A DNA stretch of 64,000 nucleotides from Rhodobacteraceae bacterium CCMM004 (GTDB taxonomy: Bacteria; Pseudomonadota; Alphaproteobacteria; Rhodobacterales; Rhodobacteraceae): contig RZWH01000006.1 in the NCBI GenBank assembly GCA_004005435.1, forward strand, positions 1-64,000, written 5' to 3'. Positions 46,442-57,002 of the stretch are shown here, piece by piece. Within the stretch, counting starts at the first letter, position 1; each line of letters begins with the position of its first letter. Under the pieces are notes generated by a model. It was not told the DNA's origin, made no database searches, and saw nothing but the letters and a program-made list of their open reading frames with translations. The position numbers and the translations under genes are program-made.

Positions 46442-47714
46442 CGGCGCGGCACCGCCGCGCTCGGACGTCCTGCTCGACCGGTTGATGCGGCTCCACCCCA
46501 AGGTCATCGACCTGACGCTCGACCGGATGCACCGCCTGCTGGCGGCCCTGGGCCACCCCGAGCGCGACCTGCCGCCGGTGATCCACATCGCCGGGACCAA
46601 CGGCAAGGGCTCGACGCTGGCGATGATCCGGGCGGGGTTGGAGGCGGCGGGGCAGACCTGTCACGCCTACACCTCGCCGCACCTGGCGCGGTTTCACGAG
46701 CGCATACGGCTCGCCGGCCGCCTGATCGACGAGGACGCGCTGGCGGCCCTGCTGGCCGAGTGCGAGGCGGCGAATGGCGGCGTCCCGATCACCTATTTCG
46801 AGATCACCACCTGTGCCGCGCTCCTGGCCTTTGCCCGCACGCCCGCCGACGTCACCTTGCTGGAGGTGGGGCTGGGCGGGCGGCTCGACGCGACCAACGT
46901 GGTCGACGCGCCCCGGCTGACGGTGATCACGCCCGTGGACCTGGACCACCAGCAATACCTGGGCGAGACCCTGGCCGAGATCGCGGGCGAGAAGGCGGGG
47001 ATCCTGAAACCCGGCGTACCCTGTATCGTCGCCCGGCAGCACGACGCGGCGCTGGCGGCGATCGAGGCGCGGGCCGCGCGGGTGCGGGCTCCGCTGACGA
47101 TCCACGGCCAGCATTTCCATGCCGGGCCCGAGCGCGACGGAATGGTGTTCCAGGACGAACGCGGTCTGTTGGACCTGCCGCGTCCCGCGCTGCGCGGGCC
47201 GCACCAGATCGACAACGCCGCCACCGCGCTCGCGGCGCTGCGGCACCTGGGGGTGGACGACGATGCCTGCGCCGCGGCCGTCGCCCGGGCCGAGTGGCCC
47301 GCGCGGATGCAGCGGTTGCGGCTCGGGCCCCTGGTCGAGGCCGCGGGAGAGGCCGAGCTCTGGCTCGACGGGGGCCACAACCCCGCGGCGGGGGCCGCGC
47401 TCGCCAACACGCTGCGGACCCTGCCCGCCCGGCCCACGCACCTGATCTGCGGGATGTTGGGGACCAAGGACGCCGCGGGCTATCTGGCGCCGCTCTCCGA
47501 GGTTGCCGAGGCGATGACCGCCGTGCCGATCCCTGGCGAGGCCGCCGCACTGGCGCCTGAGGATCTGGCCGCGGCAGCCCGCACCGTCGGGCTGACTGCC
47601 GCGACGGCCCCCGACGTGGCCGCGGCCGTGCGGTCCAAGGCGGCGCCAGGTGCGCGTCTGTTGATCTGCGGATCGCTCTACCTCGCCGGGCAGGTCCTGC
47701 GCGACAACGGCTGA
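46428..47714 (+). CDS. folC: Folylpolyglutamate synthase / dihydrofolate synthase
   Basis: The 428-residue Mur-ligase-family enzyme has the ATP loop IAGTNGKGSTLAMIRAG (about residues 53-69), the folate-binding YTSPHLARFHERIRL, and AGEKAGILKPG. It makes dihydrofolate and adds glutamates to folates. The ATG at 46428 has GAAGGG in front; a GTG at 46422 is also in frame. It overlaps accD and ends one base before the convergent zapE stop. Confidence 0.95.
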   Translation: MSAADGAAPPRSDVLLDRLMRLHPKVIDLTLDRMHRLLAALGHPERDLPPVIHIAGTNGKGSTLAMIRAGLEAAGQTCHAYTSPHLARFHERIRLAGRLIDEDALAALLAECEAANGGVPITYFEITTCAALLAFARTPADVTLLEVGLGGRLDATNVVDAPRLTVITPVDLDHQQYLGETLAEIAGEKAGILKPGVPCIVARQHDAALAAIEARAARVRAPLTIHGQHFHAGPERDGMVFQDERGLLDLPRPALRGPHQIDNAATALAALRHLGVDDDACAAAVARAEWPARMQRLRLGPLVEAAGEAELWLDGGHNPAAGAALANTLRTLPARPTHLICGMLGTKDAAGYLAPLSEVAEAMTAVPIPGEAAALAPEDLAAAARTVGLTAATAPDVAAAVRSKAAPGARLLICGSLYLAGQVLRDNG

Positions 47715-47715
47715 T

Positions 47716-48795
47716 TTATCCCTTCGACTCGCCCCAGTCCGCTGCCTGCATCTCCCTCAGGCGCGAGGCGGTGCGCGCGAACTCGAACGACCCCTCGCCC
47801 TCCAGATACAGGTTCTCGGGCGTGTCGGCGGCCGAGGCGATCACCCGCACCCTGGCCTCGTAGAGCGCATCGATCAGTGTGACGAAGCGGCGAGCCTCGT
47901 TGTAGTTTTCGCTCGACAGATGCGGGATGCCCTCGATCATCAGCACCCGCACCGCCTCGGCCAGGGCGAGGTAGTCGGCGGCGCCCAGGGGCCGCGCGCA
48001 GAGGTCCCAGAACGTGGCCCAGGCGACCCCGCCGCGAAAGCGGTCGAGGACCACCTCGCGGCCCGTGACCCTCAGCACCAGTTCCTCCCCCGGTCCCCCG
48101 GCCAGTTCGCCCCAGAGCCGCTCCATCTCGGCATGGGCGTCGCCGTCGGCGGGGACGAAGTAGACCTCGCTGCCCTTGATCCGGTCCTGGCGATAGTCGC
48201 GGGGGCTGGACAGGTGCCAGACCACCATCCGGTCCTTCAAGAGCTTGATGAAGGGTAGGAACAGGTTGCGGTTCAGCCCGTCCTTGTAGAGGTCGTCCGG
48301 CACCCGGTTGGAGGTCGCCACGATCACCACGCCCGCCTCGAACAGACGCTCGAACAGCCGCCCGACGATCATCGCATCGGTGATGTCGCCGATCTGCATT
48401 TCGTCGAAGCAGAGGAGCCGCAGCCCCTCCGCCAGCTTCTCGGCCACCGGGGCGATGGCGTCGTCCACGCCGCGTTTGCGGGCGGCGCCGATCCCGGCAT
48501 GGACCTCCTGCATGAAGGCGTGGAAATGCACCCGGCGTTTGGCCTCCGTCCCCGCGTGGTCGAAGAACAGGTCCATCAGCATCGACTTGCCGCGCCCGAC
48601 CCCGCCCCAGAGGTAGAGGCCGTCGACCTCGATGCGCTGCTTCGACCGGCCGAAGAGGCCGCGCTTGGGCGGGGGGGCGGTCAGCCCGTCGCGCAGCCGC
48701 TCGAACTCGGCCATCAGCGCGAGCTGATCGGCATCGTGGATCAGCCCGTCGCGCGCCACCCGCGCGCCATAAATGTCGGCAAACGCCTCGCCCAT
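47716..48795 (-). CDS. zapE: Cell division protein ZapE (AFG1-like ATPase)
   Basis: The 359-residue ATPase has Walker A GGVGRGKS (residues 64-71), then DLFFDH, RVHFHAFMQEVH, Walker B LLCFDEMQIGDITDAM and sensor VATSNRVPDDLYKDGLNR. These match ZapE/AFG1 in order. ZapE acts on the division ring under low oxygen or high temperature in E. coli. The stop lies one base from folC, so the two convergent genes have no spacer for a terminator. Confidence 0.94.
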   Translation of the reverse strand: MGEAFADIYGARVARDGLIHDADQLALMAEFERLRDGLTAPPPKRGLFGRSKQRIEVDGLYLWGGVGRGKSMLMDLFFDHAGTEAKRRVHFHAFMQEVHAGIGAARKRGVDDAIAPVAEKLAEGLRLLCFDEMQIGDITDAMIVGRLFERLFEAGVVIVATSNRVPDDLYKDGLNRNLFLPFIKLLKDRMVVWHLSSPRDYRQDRIKGSEVYFVPADGDAHAEMERLWGELAGGPGEELVLRVTGREVVLDRFRGGVAWATFWDLCARPLGAADYLALAEAVRVLMIEGIPHLSSENYNEARRFVTLIDALYEARVRVIASAADTPENLYLEGEGSFEFARTASRLREMQAADWGESKG

Positions 48796-48910
48796 GGGCC
48801 GTTCCTAGCGTGTTGGCGCGGCGGGGGGAATCCCGTTTGGCGCCGCTCTGCGGGACGGGCGTGTTCAATTTCTCTGAGCCTCGCCATCAAATTTCCTGTT
48901 TTGACGCCAG

Positions 48911-48928
48911 GGTGCCGTGCAGGGCACC
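48911..48928. promoter_or_regulatory. Inverted repeat upstream of the MFS transporter gene
   Basis: GGTGCC (48911-48916) and GGCACC (48923-48928) flank a six-base spacer, eight bases before the MFS start. They follow an AT-rich patch containing TTGACG at 48901. This could be an operator or a leader hairpin; the evidence is positional only. Confidence 0.3.
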
Positions 48929-48936
48929 AAGGGCGT

Positions 48937-50187
48937 ATGACCGCCGCTCCTGCGCCCGCCCGCTTCGTCTCGCCCGTCCTGCTGGCGGGCTGCGCGATCC
49001 TGCTCGTCAGCTTTGCCGTTCGGGCGGCCTTTGGCGTGTTCCAGATCCCCATCGCGGACGAGTTCGGCTGGGCCCGGTCCGAGTTCTCGCTGGCCATCGC
49101 CATCCAGAACCTGGCCTGGGGCATCGGGCAGCCGATCTTCGGCGCGCTGGCCGAGCGGGTCGGGGACCGCAAGGCGATCGCGCTGGGCGCGGTGCTCTAT
49201 GCCGCGGGGCTGGCGTTGAGTGCCGGCGCCACCACCCCCGAGGCACACCAGATCCTGGAGATCGCCGTTGGCTTCGGCATCGCCGGGACCGGGTTCGGCG
49301 TGATCCTGGCGGTGGTCGGGCGGGCGGCCTCGGACGCGCATCGCGGCATGGCCCTGGCCGTGGCCACCGCCGCCGGGTCGGCGGGACAGATCGTCGGTCC
49401 CCCGGTGGCCGAGGCGTTGCTGACCGTGGTGCCGTGGCAGACGGTGTTTCTGCTCTTCGCCGGGGCGGTGATCCTGTCGCTCGCCGTCCTCCCGGCGATC
49501 CGCGCCCCCGCCGCCTCGACCGCGACGCTGGAGCGCAGCATGGGCGAGGTCCTCCATGGCGCCGTGCGCGATCCGTCCTTCGCGCTGATCTTCATCGGCT
49601 TCTTCTCCTGCGGCTACCAGCTCGGGTTCATCACCGCGCATTTCCCGGCCTTCGTCACCGAGATGTGCGCGGCCATCGACCCCACCGGCACGCTGGCCAC
49701 GCTGGGCGTCACCTCGACCTCGGCGCTGGGGGCGGTCGCGATCTCGGTCATCGGCCTGGCCAACATCGCCGGAACCCTAGCCGCGGGGTGGGCGGGGCAG
49801 CGGTTCCCGCGCAAGCATGTCCTGGCGCTGATCTATGCCGGGCGCACGGTCGCCGCGGCGCTGTTCATCGCGCTGCCGATCACGCCGGTGAGCGTCCTCG
49901 TCTTCTCCGCCGTCATGGGGGCGCTGTGGCTGGCGACGATCCCGCTGACCTCGGGCCTGATCGCCCACATCTACGGCCTGCGCTATATGGGGACGCTGTT
50001 CGGCCTGGTGTTCTTCAGCCACCAATTGGGCTCGTTCGTGGGCGTGTGGCTGGGCGGGCGGCTCTACGACGTGCACGGCGACTATACGGTGGTGTGGTGG
50101 ATCGGTGTCGGGGTGGGGGCGCTGTCGGCAATCGTGCATCTGCCGATCCGCGAGCGACCGTCGGGGGCGTTGCCCTCAGCCGTGTGA
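48937..50187 (+). CDS. MFS transporter
   Basis: The 416-residue protein has twelve hydrophobic spans with a long central loop and the MFS signature between spans 2 and 3 (GALAERVGDRKAIALGAVLYAAG). The pattern FGVFQIPIADEFGWARSEFSLAIAIQ is typical of monocarboxylate or oxalate/formate-type carriers, so an organic acid is a likely substrate. The frame is open 438 bases upstream, but that part overlaps zapE antisense and is arginine-rich. The last 12 bases overlap the convergent flavoprotein gene. Confidence 0.9.
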   Translation: MTAAPAPARFVSPVLLAGCAILLVSFAVRAAFGVFQIPIADEFGWARSEFSLAIAIQNLAWGIGQPIFGALAERVGDRKAIALGAVLYAAGLALSAGATTPEAHQILEIAVGFGIAGTGFGVILAVVGRAASDAHRGMALAVATAAGSAGQIVGPPVAEALLTVVPWQTVFLLFAGAVILSLAVLPAIRAPAASTATLERSMGEVLHGAVRDPSFALIFIGFFSCGYQLGFITAHFPAFVTEMCAAIDPTGTLATLGVTSTSALGAVAISVIGLANIAGTLAAGWAGQRFPRKHVLALIYAGRTVAAALFIALPITPVSVLVFSAVMGALWLATIPLTSGLIAHIYGLRYMGTLFGLVFFSHQLGSFVGVWLGGRLYDVHGDYTVVWWIGVGVGALSAIVHLPIRERPSGALPSAV

Positions 50188-51387
50188 GAGCCGTCGGGCC
50201 GCGGCCCGTCCCGCCCAGAGCCCGGTGGCCAGGCACGCGGTCAGGAGATAGCCCCCGGTCGGCGCATCCCAGTCCAGCATCTCGCCCGCGGCATAGATCC
50301 CCGGCCGCGCCCGCAGCATCAGATCGTCGTCGAGCGCCGGCCAGGCGACGCCGCCGGCGGTCGAGATCGCCTCGTCCAGCGGGCGCAGACCCCGGTGCGG
50401 AACGGGCAGCGCCTTGAGCCGGGCCGCCAGCGCCATGGGCGCGCGGGGCAGGGGCCGCCCGAACTCCTGCGCCAGCGCGGCGCGGGTGGGGTCGAGTCGC
50501 AGCATCCGGCGGAGCAGCGCCGCCGTGGTCGCCTTGGGCGGCCCCGCGGCCAGGCGGCGCGCTGCCGCCGCGACGTCGAGATCGGGCAGGAGGTCCATCG
50601 ACACCGGGGCGCCCGCCCGCACCGCGCGGCTGAGCCGGTATATACCGCTGCCCTCCAGCCCCGGGGCCGAGATCGCGCATTCGCCGCGGCCGGAGATGTC
50701 GCCTGCGCTCAGGCCCACCGGCTTGACCGGCTTGCCATAGTGCGGCGCCATATGGGCCGACCAGGCGATGCTCAGCCCCGCGTTCGACGGGGCGAGCGGC
50801 GTCACCGCCACGCCCGCGGACCTGAGCCAAGGCACCCACGCGCCGTCCGAACCGAGCCGCGGCCAGCTCGCACCGCCGAGCGCCAGGACGGTCGCGTCGG
50901 GGTGCAGGGTCCGTGGACCCTCAGGGGTGGCGAAGCGGATGCCGCCGTCGAGCCCGCCCTCCCACCGCCAGCGGGTGCGCAGGTCCAGTCCCGCCGCGCC
51001 CAGGCGGGCGAGCCAGGCGCGCAGGAGCGGCGATGCCTTCATCGCGGTGGGAAAGACCCGGCCCGACGACCCGGTAAAGACCGGCTGGCCCAGGCCCTCG
51101 GCCCACGCCTGCACCGCGTCGGGGCCGAAGGCGGCGAGCATCGGCCGGAGCTGCGGCGCCTCGGGGCCGTAGGCGGAGCAGAACGCCTCGGGCGGCTCGG
51201 CCTTGGTCAGGTTGAGCCCCGATTTTCCGGCCATCAGCAGCTTGCGCCCTGCCGACGGCTTGGCCTCGGCCAGGGTCACCGCGTGCCCTGCGGCGAGGAG
51301 CGCGTCCGCCGCCATCAGCCCCGCCGGACCCGCACCGATCACCAGGGCCTTGCCCCGGCGGTGGGGCGCGCCATCATCGCCGGTCAT
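50176..51387 (-). CDS. NAD(P)/FAD-dependent flavoprotein, HI0933/TIGR03862-like
   Basis: The 403-residue protein starts with a dinucleotide-binding motif (ALVIGAGPAGLMAADALLAAGHAVTLAEA) and has GRKLLMAGKSGLNLTKAE, GRVFPTAMKASPLLRAWL, ATVLALGGASWPRLGSDGAW and the C-terminal GEMLDWDAPTGGYLL, the order seen in the HI0933/TIGR03862 family. The reaction is not known. Its ATG shares the four bases CATG with the divergent HNH gene, an unusually tight arrangement. Confidence 0.9.
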   Translation of the reverse strand: MTGDDGAPHRRGKALVIGAGPAGLMAADALLAAGHAVTLAEAKPSAGRKLLMAGKSGLNLTKAEPPEAFCSAYGPEAPQLRPMLAAFGPDAVQAWAEGLGQPVFTGSSGRVFPTAMKASPLLRAWLARLGAAGLDLRTRWRWEGGLDGGIRFATPEGPRTLHPDATVLALGGASWPRLGSDGAWVPWLRSAGVAVTPLAPSNAGLSIAWSAHMAPHYGKPVKPVGLSAGDISGRGECAISAPGLEGSGIYRLSRAVRAGAPVSMDLLPDLDVAAAARRLAAGPPKATTAALLRRMLRLDPTRAALAQEFGRPLPRAPMALAARLKALPVPHRGLRPLDEAISTAGGVAWPALDDDLMLRARPGIYAAGEMLDWDAPTGGYLLTACLATGLWAGRAAARRLSHG

Positions 51388-51685
51388 GACCGCGTCGTTT
51401 CCCATCTGCGCCCTCTGCGGCCGGCCGATCCCGCCAGAGGCGCGGCAGAGCCTGCACCACCTGACGCCCAAGCTGCGCGGGGGCAAGGGCGGGCCGACGG
51501 TTCTGTTGCACCAGATCTGCCACAGCGAAATCCACCGCACCCTGAGCGAGACCGAGCTGGCCCGCAGCTATGCCACGCCCGAGGCGCTGCGCGGGCATCC
51601 GACACTCGCCCGCTTTGTCGCATGGGTGCGCAAACGGCCGCCGACCTTCCACGCGCCAAGCGTTGGGCCGCGCCGCCAGCGATAG
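51386..51685 (+). CDS. Small HNH-type protein, 99 aa
   Basis: The sequence has CALC (Cys8, Cys11), a histidine pair in SLHHLTPK (His24, His25), and HQICHSEIH (His42, Cys45, His46, His50), which fits a zinc-stabilised HNH nuclease fold. It lacks any other domain. Small HNH proteins of this kind recur in Rhodobacteraceae; the DNA target is unknown, and no toxin or restriction partner is adjacent. The start codon overlaps the divergent flavoprotein start in the palindrome CATG. Confidence 0.82.
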   Translation: MTASFPICALCGRPIPPEARQSLHHLTPKLRGGKGGPTVLLHQICHSEIHRTLSETELARSYATPEALRGHPTLARFVAWVRKRPPTFHAPSVGPRRQR

Positions 51686-51715
51686 CCGCCGGGCCTGAGC
51701 TGGGACAGGGCCGCG

Positions 51716-52327
51716 TCACGTCGAGGGGATCGACCGCTTGATCGCGGCGGCGTGGGCGGGGTCGGCGCCCAGACTGTCGGTGGCCAGGGCGCGGGCGGTG
51801 GCCACCGCGTCGCCCTCGGCCATCACGTCGACAAGGCCCATGGCCATGGCCGCCTCGGCCCCGATCTTGGCCCCGCCCATCAGGATCAGCTTGGCCCGCG
51901 CGGGGCCGACCAGGGCGGCCAGTCGCGCGGGGTCGGAGGGCTGGGGGAGGAACCCGAGCTTCATCACCGGATAGAACAGCTTGGCCCCCGGCACCGCCAC
52001 ACGCAGGTCGCAGGCCAGGACCATGCCCAGCGCGCCCCCCGCCACGGTGCCGTTCAGCGCCGCGACGGTGAGGCAGGGCAGGGCGGCGATGGCGCCCGAC
52101 AGCCGCTCCCACAGCGGCGACGTGGCCAGGCCCCCGGACGCCGCCTCCAGGTCCATGCCGGCGCTGAAGACGCGGCCCGTGCCCGTCAGGATCACCGCGC
52201 GGGCCTCCGCCGCCGCGTCCAGGCCCTCGATTAACGCCTCCAGCATCGGCCCGGTCAGCGCGTTGGCCTTGTCCGGGCGGTCGAGGGTGAGCAGGTGCAG
52301 GTCGCCGTCGCGGTCCGACCGGATCAC
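51716..52327 (-). CDS. Enoyl-CoA hydratase/isomerase (crotonase) family protein
   Basis: The 203-residue crotonase-fold protein has the first oxyanion-hole loop RVFSAGMDLEAA (about residues 52-63) and the second NGTVAGGALGMVLACDLRVAVPGAKLFYPVMKLGFLP. The two glutamates used by classical hydratases fall at positions occupied here by Gly and Val. The GTG start overlaps the upstream SDR stop by four bases. It may be an isomerase, hydrolase or decarboxylase of the superfamily rather than a hydratase. Confidence 0.85.
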   Translation of the reverse strand: MIRSDRDGDLHLLTLDRPDKANALTGPMLEALIEGLDAAAEARAVILTGTGRVFSAGMDLEAASGGLATSPLWERLSGAIAALPCLTVAALNGTVAGGALGMVLACDLRVAVPGAKLFYPVMKLGFLPQPSDPARLAALVGPARAKLILMGGAKIGAEAAMAMGLVDVMAEGDAVATARALATDSLGADPAHAAAIKRSIPST

Positions 52328-53082
52328 CGCGACAGTCCCAGGCGGGCGCGCAGCCCCTCGTCCCGCAGGCTCAACTCTTCGCCCAGATGCGCGTCCGCCC
52401 CGGGTCCCGCCATCCACACCAGCGCCGCCGCGGGCCACTCGGCCGGGATATGGTCGGACCAGTCGAGCTGGCTGACGCGGTTGATGCCCGACGCCTTGAT
52501 CTCGCGCTGCATGTCGGTGGCGACCGTGCCGGGGGAGAGGCCCATGGCCCGGATCCCGCGCGCGCCGTACTCCAGGTGCAGCGACCGCGTCAGCATCGCC
52601 GCCCCCGCCTTGGACGCGCAGTAGTGCGACCACGCCTCGACCGGCCCGTGGGCGGCACCGGACGAGATGGTGAGCACGGTCCCGCCCCCGGCCTCCAGCA
52701 TCGTCGGGAGCGCCGCGTGCATCCCGTGGAACACGCCTTTGAGGTTGACGTCGATCACCTGGCCCCAGCCCTCGGGGTCGGCCTCGCCCAGCCGCGCGAT
52801 GGGCTCGATCGCGCCGGCGTTGTTGACCAGGACGTCAAGCCCGCCGAACGCCTCGACCGTCGCTGCCACGGCCGCCTGCATTTGCCAGTAGGTCGCGACG
52901 TCGCAGGGGATCGCCAGGGCGGTGTCCGCCCCCAACTCGCCCGCCAGGTCGGCGATCTGGTCTTCGCTCCGGGCGAGCAGCGCCACTCGCGCCCCGGCCT
53001 CGGCAAAGGCGCGTGCCGCCGCTGCGCCGATGCCCCGGCTCGCCCCTGTGATCATCGCCGTCTTGCCGCTCAGATCCGTCAT
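52324..53082 (-). CDS. Short-chain dehydrogenase/reductase
   Basis: The 252-residue classical SDR has the cofactor motif TGASRGIG (residues 13-20), DVLVNNAG, a serine in TISSGAAHG and the catalytic Tyr154-x3-Lys158 (HYCASKAG). Ala and Arg after the glycine motif suggest NADPH or NADH cannot be separated by eye. It pairs with the crotonase gene (GTGA overlap), so the two may modify a shared acyl-CoA or hydroxy substrate. Confidence 0.92.
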   Translation of the reverse strand: MTDLSGKTAMITGASRGIGAAAARAFAEAGARVALLARSEDQIADLAGELGADTALAIPCDVATYWQMQAAVAATVEAFGGLDVLVNNAGAIEPIARLGEADPEGWGQVIDVNLKGVFHGMHAALPTMLEAGGGTVLTISSGAAHGPVEAWSHYCASKAGAAMLTRSLHLEYGARGIRAMGLSPGTVATDMQREIKASGINRVSQLDWSDHIPAEWPAAALVWMAGPGADAHLGEELSLRDEGLRARLGLSR

Positions 53083-53197
53083 CCTCCGGCCTCCTCACAT
53101 TGCCTTGCGCGGCGTCGCGCCGCCTCGCCCACACACTTGACCCTTGGCGCGCCGCGTTCAATGGTGCCGCTATCTCGATCACCGAAGGATTGTCGTA

Positions 53198-54715
53198 ATG
53201 ATGACCGCTTCCGTTCTGCGCCGGACGGCGCCTCTCCTGTTTTCTGCCGCGCTGGCGACCCCCACGGTCGCGTTCGCCGATCTCACCCCCGAGGACGTCT
53301 GGGCCCAGTGGCAGACCGTCGGCACCTCGATCGGCCAGGACATCAGTGCTGCGTCCGAAGAGCGCGCGGGCGACACGTTGACCCTGACCGGGGTGCGCAT
53401 CGACATGGACCTGCCCGACGGCACGCTGCGCTCGGGGCTCGACACCGTCGCGCTGACCGCCACGGGCGACGGCCGGGTGCGCATGACCTTCCCCCCCGCC
53501 TACGAGGTCACGATGGAGATGGCGCCGGCCGAGGGTCCGGCGACCACCACCACGATGCGGTTCGAGTTCGACAGCGTCGATGCCGTGGCCTCGGGCACGC
53601 CCGAAGACATGCGCTACGACTTCGACGCCGCGGCGCTGCGCATGACCCTTCCGCAGATGATCGCCGACGGCGAGGCCGTGCCGATGGAAATGTCGATGGC
53701 GCTGACCGGGCTCGACATGACCTATGCCGTCAGCGGCGGCGAGCAGGGCCGGTTCACCAGTTCGGGCACGGCCGACAGCATGACCTTCGATATCGACGGC
53801 CAGGACCCCGAGGATCCCGGCGAGACGTTCCGCGTCACCGGCCGCTACGACGACGTGTTCACCACCTCCGAAGGCAGCATCGCCGGGCTGGCCATGTCGG
53901 CCGACCCCCAGGCGCTGTTCTCCGGCAATCTGGACGTCTCGGGCGGCTATCGCCACGGCGGCGGCACCTTCACCGTCGCGGGCGACGGCCCCGATGGGCG
54001 GTTCGACTTTTCCAGCGTCTCGGGCGGCGGGTCTCTGAGCTTTGCCGCCGGTCCCGCCGGACTGACCTACGCGGGGGAGAGCACGAATGTGGCCGTCGAG
54101 GTCTCGGCCGATGACATGCCGGTCCCGTCGGTGCAGGCGGAGATGTCCGAGGCAGGGTTCGGCCTGACCATGCCGGTGCAGCAGTCCGAGGAGGCCCAGC
54201 CTTTCGACCTGAGGGTGTCCCTAGACGGGCTGACGGTGTCCGAAGGCGTTTGGGCCTTGGTCGATCCCTCGGGCCTGTTGCCGCGCGATCCCGCCACGCT
54301 GCGCCTCGATCTGGGGGGTATGGCGCGGATCACGGCGGACCTGAGCGACCCCGCGACGATGGACGCCCCCGTGCCTCCGGCCGAGCTGGACAGTCTGAGT
54401 CTCGACGACCTGACGCTGTCGATCGCGGGGGCCGCGCTGACCGGCAGCGGCAGCTTTACCTTCGACCACGGCAGCTTCGGAATGTTCGGCCCGATGGGCA
54501 CGCCCACCGGCGGCATCGACCTGACCCTCGCAGGCGGTCCGGCGCTGATCGACAGGCTGGTTCAGATCGGGGTCGTGCCCGAGGATCAGGCGGCGATGGC
54601 GCGCATGATGCTGGGCATGTTCGCCCGCCCGGGCGAAGCGCCTGACACGTTGGAGAGCCGGATCGAGATCGGCCCCGATGGGAGCATCACGGCGAACGGT
54701 CAGCCGCTGCAATAG
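53198..54715 (+). CDS. DUF2125 family exported protein
   Basis: The ATG at 53198 (a second follows at 53201) gives a signal peptide MMTASVLRRTAPLLFSAALA ending in VAFA. The 505-residue mature part is a long series of beta strands rich in Asp, Gly and Met, as in DUF2125/AsmA-distant proteins of alphaproteobacteria. It includes EMAPAEGPATTTTMRFEFD and the C-terminal GSITANGQPLQ. A periplasmic or outer-membrane location is implied; function unknown. Its last 29 bases overlap the convergent NlpC/P60 gene. Confidence 0.83.
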   Translation: MMTASVLRRTAPLLFSAALATPTVAFADLTPEDVWAQWQTVGTSIGQDISAASEERAGDTLTLTGVRIDMDLPDGTLRSGLDTVALTATGDGRVRMTFPPAYEVTMEMAPAEGPATTTTMRFEFDSVDAVASGTPEDMRYDFDAAALRMTLPQMIADGEAVPMEMSMALTGLDMTYAVSGGEQGRFTSSGTADSMTFDIDGQDPEDPGETFRVTGRYDDVFTTSEGSIAGLAMSADPQALFSGNLDVSGGYRHGGGTFTVAGDGPDGRFDFSSVSGGGSLSFAAGPAGLTYAGESTNVAVEVSADDMPVPSVQAEMSEAGFGLTMPVQQSEEAQPFDLRVSLDGLTVSEGVWALVDPSGLLPRDPATLRLDLGGMARITADLSDPATMDAPVPPAELDSLSLDDLTLSIAGAALTGSGSFTFDHGSFGMFGPMGTPTGGIDLTLAGGPALIDRLVQIGVVPEDQAAMARMMLGMFARPGEAPDTLESRIEIGPDGSITANGQPLQ

Positions 54716-55549
54716 GCGGATGCAGGCGGCGAAGGGCCACGACCGGCCCTTCGCCCTGTTCGGCGATGCGGGCCGTGCCCTCGGCCACGGGCTCGTAGGC
54801 GACGGCCATATGGTGGGCGTTGGCGTGGATCATCACCTCGGCGTCGACCGCGATGGCCACGTGCCCTTTCCAAAAGATCAGATCGCCCCGCCGCGGCGTG
54901 GTCCCGGGGGGCAGGGGCGTCCCCGCCTCGGCCTGTTGCTGATCGCTGTCGCCGGGGCAGGGGATGTCCGCGGCGCGGCAGGCCGCCTGGACCAGTCCCG
55001 AACAGTCGATCCCGCCGATGGCGTTGCCGCCCCAGCGATAGGGCGCGCCGAAGAAGAGCTGCGCCACCGCCACCGGGTCGGTGAAGGGCAGCGCGGCGGG
55101 GCGGACATGCGGCTTGGGCACGAAATCGCCGGTGTCGGTCTCGAAGAAGTCGCCCGAGGCCGACACCACCCGCACCCGGCTGCCGAAGGACAACAGCGGC
55201 CCGCCCTGCGACTTGACCTCCGGCAGGGCGTAGAGATGCGTCGCCGGGACCGACACGATGTGCGTGGCGCGGGACGCGGGACCCAGCGCCGTGGCGTCCA
55301 CATAGCCCACGTAGCCGTCCGCGGCCGCCGCGACGAAGGCCCGGCCGTCGATCTCTTCGTAGACCGTGACCTCGGCACCGTAGAGGAGTTGCCGCTCGCG
55401 CACATCCGCCCCCGGCGCGGGAAAGAGGTCGAGCACCGGCACCGCGACCTGGCGTCTCTCTCCGTCGGTGAACCGCTCGGCGGCGACCTCCCCCCGCAGA
55501 GCGGTGGCGGCGACCCGGCCGTTGGCCGGCGTGCGGCGGCGGTCCCGGG

Positions 55550-55553
<4 letters not shown>
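54687..55553 (-). CDS. NlpC/P60 family cysteine peptidase with SH3-like domains
   Basis: The 288-residue protein has an N-terminal pair of SH3b-like domains (about residues 40-150), then the NlpC/P60 domain with Cys184 (GGIDCSGLVQA), His231 (WKGHVAIAVD) and His243 (MIHANAHH). It cleaves peptidoglycan stem peptides, probably gamma-D-Glu-diaminopimelate bonds in recycling. No signal peptide is visible, so a cytoplasmic recycling role is possible. It overlaps the M17 peptidase gene by four bases, as in many alphaproteobacteria. Confidence 0.9.
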
Positions 55554-56932
<1,379 letters not shown>

Positions 56933-57002
56933 CGCGGATCCTCGACGGCACACCCGCCGCACCCTAGCCGACGCCGCCGCGGCTGCAAGTCCGCCCGCGG
57001 AC

